From Nitrospirota bacterium (GTDB taxonomy: Bacteria; Nitrospirota; Thermodesulfovibrionia; Thermodesulfovibrionales; Magnetobacteriaceae): a DNA stretch of 64,000 nt. A model generated the notes under the pieces. It searched no databases and had not been told where the DNA came from. It was given only the letters and a program-made list of their open reading frames with translations. The stretch covers positions 186,001 through 250,000 of the forward strand of contig JADFXG010000002.1 of assembly GCA_015233895.1 (NCBI GenBank), read 5' to 3'. Position numbers and translations under genes: made by a program. Position 1 is the stretch's first letter; the number at the start of each line of letters is the position of its first letter. Shown here one piece after another: positions 36,276 through 44,017 of this stretch.

Positions 36276-36307
36276 ATTATAAGAAAAAAATGTGAATAAA
36301 TTATGAA
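36276..36307 (-). promoter_or_regulatory. Predicted operator/promoter 1 (cytochrome c-RR-HK operon)
   Basis: The minus strand carries TTCATAATTTATTCACA (plus 36291-36307), two TTCAYA half-sites 11 bp apart, followed after 9 bases by a perfect TATAAT (36276-36281). The AGAAAA upstream of the box is also shared with site 3. The layout, with direct repeats replacing the -35, is typical of PhoB/OmpR-type activation. Confidence 0.7.
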
Positions 36308-36337
36308 TTTTCTCCTCTTTAATAAAGACTAATTGTA

Positions 36338-36369
36338 TTCATATTTTATTCATAATTGAGTGTTACTAT
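36338..36369 (+). promoter_or_regulatory. Predicted operator/promoter 2 (lipoprotein gene)
   Basis: TTCATATTTTATTCATAATT contains two TTCATA half-sites 11 bp apart. A -10-like TACTAT (36364-36369) follows 9 bases after the second half-site, the same spacing as in sites 1 and 3. It lies upstream of the lipoprotein gene and diverges from site 1. Confidence 0.68.
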
Positions 36370-36446
36370 GAATCATTGTCTAAGAAGGAGGGGGCAATAG
36401 GACAATATCAGTTGTTTTGTAAATAAAAAAAATATAGGAGGTTTCA

Positions 36447-36806
36447 ATGAAAAATGTTAATTCAGTAAGGTTGTTTCTGATTTTGTTAGCAATAACTGTA
36501 ACAACTCTAATGGTAGGAGGATGTGCCGGGTTAGAACAGGCACATCATGAATATTTGATGAAGGGAACTATCTTAGAAAAAACAGGCGATGAGGTGTATC
36601 TTTGTATAGGTACTAAAGATGGAGCTCAGGTTGGCCAGGAATTGAACGTGTATCTAACCAGAAGAGTTATCGGCAAGGGCACACACACAGATTGGGAGCG
36701 TGTGTTTACGGGAAAAGTAAAAATCACGGAAATTGTTGATGAACATTTTGCAAAAGGTAAGGTTATCTCTGGAACAGTTAAGGAAAATGATATAGCCGAA
36801 TTGTGA
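36447..36806 (+). CDS. Small predicted lipoprotein
   Basis: This 119-residue protein has a lipoprotein signal peptide (lipobox VGGC, Cys near residue 27). The mature part is about 90 residues (GTILEKTGDEVYLCIGTKDGAQVGQELNV), reads as a small beta-barrel, and recalls FlgT-C-like or SH3-like folds. The function is unknown. A good ribosome site (AGGAGG) precedes the ATG. The gene has the same operator as the cytochrome c operon and the Gly/Met/Asn protein, so it likely belongs to the same two-component regulon. A palindromic element ending in a T-run lies downstream. Confidence 0.75.
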   Translation: MKNVNSVRLFLILLAITVTTLMVGGCAGLEQAHHEYLMKGTILEKTGDEVYLCIGTKDGAQVGQELNVYLTRRVIGKGTHTDWERVFTGKVKITEIVDEHFAKGKVISGTVKENDIAEL

Positions 36807-36840
36807 TAATGTTTATTGCCTATGTAGATAACTCCGTTAA

Positions 36841-36939
36841 TAGAAAAACTGGATTCCTGCTTTCGCAGGAATGACAGAAACAGATAATCCCATCCTCTGT
36901 CATTCCCGCCTACGAGCGGGAATCCAGTCCCTTTTTCTA
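36841..36939. repeat. Long inverted repeat (REP-like), possible terminator
   Basis: Two arms of about 31-33 bases (ACTGGATTCCTGC...GAATGACAGA and its imperfect complement) flank a 17-base centre. Each arm itself contains a small hairpin (ATTCCTGC/GCAGGAAT and ATTCCCGC/GCGGGAAT). The plus strand ends in CCTTTTTCTA. It resembles dispersed REP-type elements and could terminate the lipoprotein transcript. Confidence 0.75.
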
Positions 36940-37040
36940 CTTTGAAAAACATAGAAACATGCCTACTTAGAAACCTGAAAACACTCTGCCGGAATTAACT
37001 CCGTAAACATTTAAACTTTTTAATGCAGCCTCACAGAAAA

Positions 37041-37072
37041 TTCATAATTTATTCACAATTGTGTGATAGGAT
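37041..37072 (+). promoter_or_regulatory. Predicted operator/promoter 3 (Gly/Met/Asn repeat gene)
   Basis: TTCATAATTTATTCACA (37041-37057) is identical to site 1. Nine bases later is a weak -10-like TAGGAT (37067-37072), with more T/A-rich sequence next to it. The gene start is 40 bases further on. Confidence 0.68.
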
Positions 37073-37111
37073 AATAATAGATTAAAAAACAAAAACAGGG
37101 GGTACAACAAA

Positions 37112-37396
37112 ATGAGAGTTTCTAAAATTAAGTTTCTGACACTGTCGTTACTGATGATTTTAGTCTTATCATTAGCTGTTTATGGTAGTGGTATGGCAAT
37201 GATGGGTGGTGGCGGCGGTTCTCAAGGCAATGGTGGTGGCATGGGCAATGGCGGTGGCATGGGCAATGGCGGAGGTATGGGCAATGGTGGTGGCATGGGC
37301 AATGGCGGAGGTATGGGCAATGGCGGAGGTATGGGACATCAACCCCCACCTGATAATAGAACAGGTTCAGATATGGGAAATGGCCACTTATATTAG
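37112..37396 (+). CDS. Exported Gly/Met/Asn-rich repeat protein
   Basis: The 94-residue protein has a signal peptide (MRVSKIKFLTLSLLMILVLS ... AVYG), then a low-complexity tail of six GNGGGM hexapeptides flanked by other Gly and Met residues, ending HQPPPDNRTGSDMGNGHLY. Nothing catalytic is visible. Regular Met every six residues could coordinate soft metal ions such as copper(I), or the repeat may simply be a flexible surface polymer. The gene has an AGGGGGT ribosome site and the shared operator. A hairpin lies downstream. Confidence 0.8.
   Translation: MRVSKIKFLTLSLLMILVLSLAVYGSGMAMMGGGGGSQGNGGGMGNGGGMGNGGGMGNGGGMGNGGGMGNGGGMGHQPPPDNRTGSDMGNGHLY
37226..37333 (+). repeat. 18-bp coding tandem repeat, six copies
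   Basis: Six in-frame units of GGCAATGGYGGNGGYATG encode GNGGGM. Third positions differ between units, so the peptide repeat looks selected while the DNA has drifted. Copy number could vary between strains. Confidence 0.9.
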
Positions 37397-37433
37397 TCGT
37401 ATAACTCTGCTGAATATATAAAAATCCCTCTAT

Positions 37434-37454
37434 GAGCAGTCTTTTAGACTGCTC
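37434..37454. terminator. Bidirectional hairpin between convergent genes
   Basis: A perfect 8-bp stem GAGCAGTC/GACTGCTC with loop TTTTA sits between the stops of the Gly/Met/Asn gene (+) and the radical SAM gene (-). The T-runs are a few bases away on both strands, so it is a weak or bidirectional terminator. Confidence 0.6.
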
Positions 37455-37475
37455 CGACTGGGGTTAGTTTTCACC

Positions 37476-38783
37476 TTAAAATGCCCAGTCATAGTCCTCT
37501 TCCTCTACGACTTTTTCCTGTCCGGAAATGTAATATGTGGGATCATATATTTTTATGCCAAGCTCAATGGCTGCTGCCTCATCGGCGCCAAAGATAGAGG
37601 CATAGTCGCCGTGAAATCCATCACAAATCCCTTGAACTGAACACATTTTACACTTAGCTGAATAACAATAATCACACTGGCTTGTCCTTACCAGCGCATT
37701 GTCTCTGTAAAAGTCCTCCTCACGGTTGCCTCTGCCCAGTTTTTGTTTGACCGTGTTTACGGCAAAACTAATCTCCCGGTAAAGCGCCTCTATCGGGGCA
37801 CGTGTGTGTGGATATGTCCGTATTAACTTCTGAACGGCATCTGTTGCAAACTTAAGTGCTACCGGAAACTGCATAGTTTCAAGCGATATAGTCCTGCGGT
37901 CCACAGGTTTTGTAATCTCTCCATCTCTCATTCTCTGGGGCTTTAACGCTGTCCATGACCATGAGACATAATCCCATTCATGAAGGTCATAGGGATTTTG
38001 TTGAAAGTTATATATGTTTTTTCTATGCCTTTCCTCTGCCATACACATTGGCAAATACCGGACATTACACTCTATCCCGACATCCTCAAGATAATCCATT
38101 GCAGGAGTTAGATACGCTTTTACATCCGTATAATTTGCCACATTTCCATCCGACAGTTTATCGCTGTTGTGCTGGTCCTCAAACGGATTAAATGTTATAA
38201 AGTTTACCACTCGTGCTCCTGTATTATGGGCTAACTCTGAAATAGCCATAAGCTCAGGCAGTGTTGTTTTACTTAACACACAGTTAAATCTAAACGGAAT
38301 ATTCTCAGCTACGATGTTCTCCAGTGCCGCCATCTGCTTTTTACTTGCTCCCTTTACTCCGACCAAAGAGTCATAGTTATCACCTAACCCGTGCACACTG
38401 ATAAGCAGATCTCGTACGCCGGCTGCTTTTAACTCGCTGCACCGTGTCCTTTTGCAAAGCAATACAGCGTTAGTGATAAGGGTCGGTAAAAGCCCGATAT
38501 TGCGGCAGTGTTGGGTAAGTTCCAAAATTTCTCTGTACAGCGTCGGCTCACCGCCCTGAATATCTATAGCATTGTTGTGGTAAAAATCAACAAGACAGGA
38601 GCATATTGCCTTTGCCTTTTCAAGTGTCATAAAAGGATGCTCTTTGTGTGATGCTGATTCTATCCTTTCAAGAAAATAACAGAATTGACAACGCAAATTG
38701 CATGTCTGCCCAAGCCACAACACTGCCCGCTTGTTTAACACCCGTTTATGTGTTTTCTTATATCCGTTGGTTCCGGTATTCAT
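37476..38783 (-). CDS. Radical SAM protein with C-terminal Cys cluster (SPASM-like)
   Basis: In this 435-residue enzyme the radical SAM cluster is bound by CNLRCQFC (near residue 32), with the SAM-binding GGEP equivalent in DIQGGEPTLYRE. The C-terminal CDYCYSAKCKMCSVQGIC provides extra Cys residues for auxiliary Fe-S clusters. Such proteins modify peptides, sugars or cofactors; the substrate is not clear. It is last in a minus-strand run with a glycosyltransferase 33 bases upstream, so a role in glycan or surface modification is possible. Confidence 0.83.
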   Translation of the reverse strand: MNTGTNGYKKTHKRVLNKRAVLWLGQTCNLRCQFCYFLERIESASHKEHPFMTLEKAKAICSCLVDFYHNNAIDIQGGEPTLYREILELTQHCRNIGLLPTLITNAVLLCKRTRCSELKAAGVRDLLISVHGLGDNYDSLVGVKGASKKQMAALENIVAENIPFRFNCVLSKTTLPELMAISELAHNTGARVVNFITFNPFEDQHNSDKLSDGNVANYTDVKAYLTPAMDYLEDVGIECNVRYLPMCMAEERHRKNIYNFQQNPYDLHEWDYVSWSWTALKPQRMRDGEITKPVDRRTISLETMQFPVALKFATDAVQKLIRTYPHTRAPIEALYREISFAVNTVKQKLGRGNREEDFYRDNALVRTSQCDYCYSAKCKMCSVQGICDGFHGDYASIFGADEAAAIELGIKIYDPTYYISGQEKVVEEEDYDWAF

Positions 38784-38816
38784 CCTCTGGCCCTCATAGT
38801 ACTCTACAACTATGTC

Positions 38817-39791
38817 TTAATTCCTGTAAATATAAAAATATATTTTCTTTAACCATTTTAGTGAGCCGATTTGCTTTCTAAGTCTGTCTGAGCCGCTTTC
38901 GCCAATAACGAGTCTTACAGCTATTATAAGGATATCGTTAAACATGAAAGGATATACACTCATCCCTTTTAACATCATCATGAGTCCTTTCAGGTAATGC
39001 TTCTGACAGATACATCTGTCGGCATTAAGCATAAACACTTTGGAAAGTCTCTTTCTAAACTGAGAAGAAGGCACGCTATGGCGGTATTTTTCTATCACTG
39101 CGGCCTCATCTGTAACCATCCTTTCAACGTGTTTTGATATATTGCCCTCATGTATTCTAATGTTTACAAGGGCCCTTTGTGTGCCCATGATTTTATAGTG
39201 TTTCAGTACCCTAAGCCAAAGGTCGTAGTCCTCAGGGCCTTTAAGGGATTCATCAAAGAGGCCGCATTTTTCAAACACCTCACGCTTTACCAAAACCGTA
39301 GAAGGCATTATGAAATTAATCGTACTAAAGAGCCGCTGAAAGCTGACCGGTTTCAAGTCGTCAAATCTTGCGGCATTTCTGTTTACATCAAGCAGACCGG
39401 TATCGCTAAAGGTGTTGTAGTCGCAAAACACCATACCGGTATTGTCTGACAGATATAGGATTTTAATCAGAGATTGCAGCATATCACAGTTCCAGTAGTC
39501 ATCGGCATCGCAAAAGGCGATGCAGTTTCCGGTTGCAAGAGCAAGCCCTGCGTTCCTTGCTGCCGAGGGACCATTGTTTTTTTGATAAACATATTTAATT
39601 ACGCCTTGTTCAGCTAACGGCGCTAACACAGCTTTGGTATCGTCGGTGGAACCGTCGTCAATTACAAGCGTTTCAATATTTTTGTGGGTTTGACTGAGTA
39701 TGCTGTCAATGGCTTTGCACACATATTTGCTGCGATTAAATGTGGGGATTATCACTGTGACCTTTACTGTGTCTCCGCCGTTATCAAACAT
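38817..39791 (-). CDS. Family 2 glycosyltransferase
   Basis: The 324-residue GT-A enzyme shows VTVIIPTFNRSKYVCKAI, VIDDGSTDDT, AARNAGLALATG and the DxD motif in AFCDADDYW. GPEDYDLWLR near residue 190 is the usual ED acceptor region. It adds a sugar to a surface glycan or lipid carrier; neither donor nor acceptor can be named. It is in a tight run with a receiver-HD-GYP gene (17 bases upstream) and the radical SAM gene, so glycan assembly and cyclic-di-GMP signalling are linked genetically here. Confidence 0.87.
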   Translation of the reverse strand: MFDNGGDTVKVTVIIPTFNRSKYVCKAIDSILSQTHKNIETLVIDDGSTDDTKAVLAPLAEQGVIKYVYQKNNGPSAARNAGLALATGNCIAFCDADDYWNCDMLQSLIKILYLSDNTGMVFCDYNTFSDTGLLDVNRNAARFDDLKPVSFQRLFSTINFIMPSTVLVKREVFEKCGLFDESLKGPEDYDLWLRVLKHYKIMGTQRALVNIRIHEGNISKHVERMVTDEAAVIEKYRHSVPSSQFRKRLSKVFMLNADRCICQKHYLKGLMMMLKGMSVYPFMFNDILIIAVRLVIGESGSDRLRKQIGSLKWLKKIYFYIYRN

Positions 39792-39808
39792 CAGGTTGCA
39801 CCATCTCT

Positions 39809-41323
39809 CTACTTGTTTTTTAGCCTTTCATATACATCCTCAAACATCGAGGCTATCTCTTTGAACACTGCTAAAATATTGGGATCAAAGTGATTTGGCT
39901 TTGTTCTGTTATCACCTTCTGTTATAATTTTAAATGTGGTTGTATGGTCAAAGCAGGGTTTATATCCTCTGCGGTTTCTGAGTGCATCGTAGCAATCTGC
40001 TATAGCTGTAATTCTGCCGCCAATGTGTATGGATTCATGTGCCAGCCCGTAAGGATAGCCACTGCCATCCCATTTCTCATGATGTGTCATAGCTATGACG
40101 CGTGCCAGTTCAAGTCTTTTGTGATTCCCTATAATATTGGCTGCAAACACTGGATGTTGTTTCATCTCAACCCACTGCTCATGAGTTAATGCCACGGGTT
40201 TTCTCAGGATGTCCGGATGTACGTGGATTTTACCAACATCATGCAGCGTTGCCTGAAGCCTTATATCTTTTACAAAGGAATCAGGCATGTTCATTTTCTT
40301 TGCTAACAGGGCACAGTACTCTCCCACTCTGTAAATGTGATTCCCGGTGTCATCATCGTTTGCCTCAGATGCCCTTGCAAGAGCATGTACGGTATATTCA
40401 AAAGACTTCTCGGTTTCTTTAATTTGCACTGACAGTGACCTCATAAAAAGTGTTTGTACTACAAGAGTTTCTAAAACGGCAGCGTCGTATATAGTTACAT
40501 CCCGTCCGTAATTTAGCGCAACAATTACAAGTGCATCGCTCAGGTAACAGATAAGGTTTTCAGCAGATATGTTATACCTCTTAAGGTTTTCAACAAGTGG
40601 AGCAAATGTTTTTTCCTGAGCAGGATTATTGCTGTAAAAAATGCTTGAGCTTTCTGTTCCCTCTGTCATAAACCATGCGTCTAAAACAAACGGATGCCTT
40701 TGGATTTTATTAGTATATCCATACCGATACCACTTATAATTTTTTTTATCCTCGATAACTCGCACAAGTATTATCAGGGGCTTATCATACATTTTGTCTG
40801 ACTTTCTGACAATCTGCTCCACCATCATATCCAGCACGGGCATAAATCTGAAATTTAGCGTGTTCACCGATTTAATAAGACTCCCACCAGCAACGGTCAA
40901 ACTGTTAATGTTGCTGTAGGCTGCCTTAAGCGCATCATTTAACTGCTTGACTTTAAGAAGGTTGGCAATCCTTGCCAGTACCTCATCTTTATTGAAAGGT
41001 TTCGTTATAAAGTCCTCAGCCCCTGACTCTATGCCGGTTATTCTGTCTGACTTAGAGTGTAAAGATGTCAGCATTATTACAGGAATGTCTCTAAGGTCAT
41101 CGCTTTCTTTAATCTCTTTGCATACATCAAACCCAGTCATTCCTGGCATCATTACGTCAAGAAGAACAAGATCAATTTTCACGGATTTGATTTTTGTAAG
41201 TGCAGATTCACCATCAGCCGCCATAATCAGCTCATAGCCCTTTGGCACTAGTATGTTTTTAAGAAGGTGGAGATTTACCTCCTCATCGTCAACACAGAGG
41301 ATTATAGGTTTATTGGGATTCAT
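39809..41323 (-). CDS. Receiver-HD-GYP cyclic-di-GMP phosphodiesterase
   Basis: The 504-residue protein has a receiver domain (1-125: ILCVDDEEVN, phospho-Asp in VLLDVMMPG, Lys in FITKPFN), a middle region of about 180 residues, and a C-terminal HD-GYP domain (about 315-500). The domain has LHDVGKIHVHPDIL, MKQHP, MTHHEKWDGSGYPYGL and ADCYDALRNRRGY. Both the HD and GYP signatures are intact, so it should hydrolyse cyclic-di-GMP. The middle part has no domain I recognise. It overlaps the preceding receiver gene by 14 bases, so the two are translated together. Confidence 0.93.
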   Translation of the reverse strand: MNPNKPIILCVDDEEVNLHLLKNILVPKGYELIMAADGESALTKIKSVKIDLVLLDVMMPGMTGFDVCKEIKESDDLRDIPVIMLTSLHSKSDRITGIESGAEDFITKPFNKDEVLARIANLLKVKQLNDALKAAYSNINSLTVAGGSLIKSVNTLNFRFMPVLDMMVEQIVRKSDKMYDKPLIILVRVIEDKKNYKWYRYGYTNKIQRHPFVLDAWFMTEGTESSSIFYSNNPAQEKTFAPLVENLKRYNISAENLICYLSDALVIVALNYGRDVTIYDAAVLETLVVQTLFMRSLSVQIKETEKSFEYTVHALARASEANDDDTGNHIYRVGEYCALLAKKMNMPDSFVKDIRLQATLHDVGKIHVHPDILRKPVALTHEQWVEMKQHPVFAANIIGNHKRLELARVIAMTHHEKWDGSGYPYGLAHESIHIGGRITAIADCYDALRNRRGYKPCFDHTTTFKIITEGDNRTKPNHFDPNILAVFKEIASMFEDVYERLKNK

Positions 41324-41690
41324 GAATTTGACTCAGGACTTTTTTTACAATCTCAGGCAGTGCCCTGGTATCAAGTGGCTTCGTTACATATCCGTTAAAC
41401 CCGGCCTCAAGAGCCTTTTCTCTGTCTCCTTTCATAGCAAAAGAGGTGACAGCAATTACCTTGAGGTCTCTATGTTTTGGATTGTCACGCAACTGATGCA
41501 GAACCTCAAAACCATCCATAAGCGGCATTTGTATGTCAAGAAGCACTACATCAACCGTATGTTCCTCAATCATCCTCAGCCCCTCAACCCCGTCTGCAGC
41601 CTCCCACACCTGATAGCCATTAGCTTTCAATATCTGTCTCTCAAGTGCCCGATTCTGCTCGTTATCTTCTACAATAAGAACGTTTTGCAT
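41310..41690 (-). CDS. Single-domain response regulator
   Basis: The 126 residues are a lone CheY-type receiver: acidic pair in VLIVEDNEQN, phospho-Asp in VVLLDIQMPLMDG, Thr in IAVTSFAMKG and Lys in GYVTKPLD. It lacks an output domain and probably shuttles phosphoryl groups or binds a partner. It is encoded between the hybrid kinase (37 bases upstream) and the receiver-HD-GYP protein (overlap), so phosphotransfer within this set is likely. Confidence 0.92.
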   Translation of the reverse strand: MQNVLIVEDNEQNRALERQILKANGYQVWEAADGVEGLRMIEEHTVDVVLLDIQMPLMDGFEVLHQLRDNPKHRDLKVIAVTSFAMKGDREKALEAGFNGYVTKPLDTRALPEIVKKVLSQIHESQ

Positions 41691-41727
41691 AACGCAAGCC
41701 CTCCTGTTCTGTTGACGGATGTATGCA

Positions 41728-43647
41728 TCATGTGCTCTGGCTGACAGGAAGTGTAAATATAAATTTACTTCCTGCCCCAGGCACGCTCTCTACCCATATG
41801 CTGCCTTTGTGAAGTTCAACCAGTTTTTTTGTAAGAGCCAACCCAAGCCCTGTACCTTCATATTTCTTGCTATAAACGGATTCCAACTGGGTAAACTCTG
41901 TAAATAACTTTGGTATATCCTCAGAGCTTATCCCTATCCCTGTGTCAATGACACTTACCTCTACGTCATTGGTGTCAGGTATTTTTCTTGCAGCCACAGT
42001 TACCGTGCCGCCTTTGGGAGTAAATTTTACTGCATTACTAATAAGATTAAATAGCACCTGTTTGATTTTTCTCTCATCAACCTCTAGTGGAATATTCATA
42101 TCCGGTGACATCTCAACTGTTAACCTAAGTCCATTTTTCATTGCTCTCTCTTTGTGCATGATAAGCGATGAATCTATCAGTTCCCCTAAAGATAGCAATT
42201 CAAATTCTGTTTCTAACTTTCCTGATTCAACCTTAGAAAGATCCAGGATGTCGTTTATCAGGTTTAACAGGTGTCTGCCGGCTGAAAGTATGTACCGGAT
42301 ATTTTCGTGCTGCTGCTCATTAAGGGGCCCTGGCAGTTCATCCTCCAAAACCTCCGAAAACCCTATTATAGAATTAAGCGGAGTTCTCAACTCATGGCTC
42401 ATATTGGCAAGAAAATCAGACTTCACCCTGTTAGCAGTAACTGCCGCCTCTTTTGCCTCTATTAGCTCTTTTAGCGCTCTGATTCTGTCTGTGATGTCCT
42501 CCGAGATGCCAAGCAGATATTGCGTATTTCCTCCGCCGTTTAATATAGGTATTTTTTTTGTATGGAGAATTCTCTCACCTAAAATTTTCGTTTTTATCGG
42601 TTCCTCAGGAATGTCAACAAGCTGCTTACTAACAATTACTTCCATGTCTTTTTCTGTAAAGAAATCGGCCTGGTTACGAGAGAAAATGTCGTGATCAGTT
42701 TTACCAATTAATTCATCTTCTCCGTAACCCAACAGTTTTTGTCCTGCCTTGTTGACTCTTACAAAACGCAGTTCTGTTGCATCCTTAACAAAAATCATGT
42801 ATGGGATGTTATCTATTATGTTAGATAAAAATGCTTCACTATTCCGTAATTTTTCCTGCATTTCTTTCCTTGCAGTGATGTCCCGTGCAGCTCCTATGTA
42901 TTGAATTACTCTCCCATCTTTGTCCCGGACCGGAAATCCACGGCCCCAAATCCACCTGACAGTGCCGTCCGGGTGAACGATACGGTACTCGTTATCAAAG
43001 GGTTGTCCGGTTTTTAGAATTTCCAGTTCGGCGATAACCCGTCCAACGTCATCCCGATGGATGGCATCTAAGAAGGACCTTGGATTTTCATACAGACTTG
43101 TCATTGAGCGTTTCCATATACGCTCGTATCCGGGGCTGATATAATACATCTTTTCAACTTTCGGATCTGTTATCCAGAAAACCTCGACTATATTTTCTGT
43201 AATAAGCCTGAAAAATTCCTCTTTTTCCCTCAGATTTTCATTAGTATTCTGAAGCAGCATATCTGTCTTATGCTTGTAGATAGCCATATCTATAGTAATT
43301 TCGAGTTCCTTTTGTGTAAAAGGTTTAACTATGTAGCCGTAGGGTTCCGTAATCTTAGCTCTTTCCACAAGAGGCTGCTCCGTGTGGCTTGTCATGTAAA
43401 CGACAGGTATGTGAAAAGTATTGTAAATATAAGAGGCAGCTTCTATGCCGTCCATTTTCCCTGCCAATGCTATATCCATAACTACAGCATCAGGTTTGTT
43501 TACTCTTATGTTCTCGATCGCCTCCTCTGCCGAGGTTAACATTGAGGTTATCTGATACCCTCTTCTGTTTAAATATTTACTTATAATCCCGGTAGTAACC
43601 GGATCGTCATCCACAACTAATACCTTATTAGCAGCCATAACTTTCAC
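41728..43647 (-). CDS. Receiver-PAS-PAS histidine kinase
   Basis: The 639-residue cytoplasmic kinase has an N-terminal receiver (VLVVDDDPVTTG, phospho-Asp in AVVMDIALAG, YIVKPF), two PAS domains (about 140-265 and 270-390), HisKA with NMSHELRTPLNSI, and HATPase (NLISNAVKFTPKGG, DTGIGISSED, GTGLGLAL). No membrane helices are seen. It heads the signalling run that continues with the lone receiver and the HD-GYP protein, to which it probably passes the signal. A kinase C-terminal remnant lies just upstream. Confidence 0.92.
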   Translation of the reverse strand: MKVMAANKVLVVDDDPVTTGIISKYLNRRGYQITSMLTSAEEAIENIRVNKPDAVVMDIALAGKMDGIEAASYIYNTFHIPVVYMTSHTEQPLVERAKITEPYGYIVKPFTQKELEITIDMAIYKHKTDMLLQNTNENLREKEEFFRLITENIVEVFWITDPKVEKMYYISPGYERIWKRSMTSLYENPRSFLDAIHRDDVGRVIAELEILKTGQPFDNEYRIVHPDGTVRWIWGRGFPVRDKDGRVIQYIGAARDITARKEMQEKLRNSEAFLSNIIDNIPYMIFVKDATELRFVRVNKAGQKLLGYGEDELIGKTDHDIFSRNQADFFTEKDMEVIVSKQLVDIPEEPIKTKILGERILHTKKIPILNGGGNTQYLLGISEDITDRIRALKELIEAKEAAVTANRVKSDFLANMSHELRTPLNSIIGFSEVLEDELPGPLNEQQHENIRYILSAGRHLLNLINDILDLSKVESGKLETEFELLSLGELIDSSLIMHKERAMKNGLRLTVEMSPDMNIPLEVDERKIKQVLFNLISNAVKFTPKGGTVTVAARKIPDTNDVEVSVIDTGIGISSEDIPKLFTEFTQLESVYSKKYEGTGLGLALTKKLVELHKGSIWVESVPGAGSKFIFTLPVSQST

Positions 43648-43665
43648 CCCCCCTCAGAAAAATTG

Positions 43666-43866
43666 CTACACTGTGGCGTCTGTATCAGTGCTTACATTTA
43701 AACCTATCAGAAACTCAGCACAGCCGTCAATATTATGAACCGTTAAACTGCCGCCCATATTGGTCTCAATTATCGTTCCGGTTTCATAAATGAAGGAGAG
43801 CAGAAGAATTATTTTATGCTGAAGCTTGATATTCACAGACCCCCTCCTCATGAGCATTTCTGGCAA
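43666..43866 (-). pseudogene. Histidine-kinase C-terminal remnant
   Basis: A 66-residue frame contains YETGTIIETNMGGSLTVH + NIDGCAEFLIGLN. This matches the last 30 residues of the HWKQP-type kinases at 56467 and 60365 (KTIIETNMSGTLTVKNVDGG...). The GTGLGLYMSK stretch before it has collapsed to TGT. The first 27 residues are unrelated. It is a leftover of a lost kinase, placed upstream of an intact one. No independent function is expected. Confidence 0.7.
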
Positions 43867-44017
43867 GACATTCTACTCATGCCTCCAACCCCTGTCTTTA
43901 AGGGCAGCAGTGACTGAAGCCACATATCCCCACTCCTAAGTGAATAATAACAAAAACACGGAGTACTTTGCAATATTTATTCAATAAAATACAGCAATCT
44001 CGTGTATAATATGAAAC

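Noticed and set aside
37226-37333. CRISPR-like array at the 18-bp repeats.
   Set aside because: The units are contiguous, in frame, and part of an exported repeat protein.
41942-42694. 250-residue plus-strand open frame opposite the hybrid kinase.
   Set aside because: It is a shadow of a clear kinase gene with all catalytic motifs on the minus strand; the product is Ser/Leu-rich without a domain.
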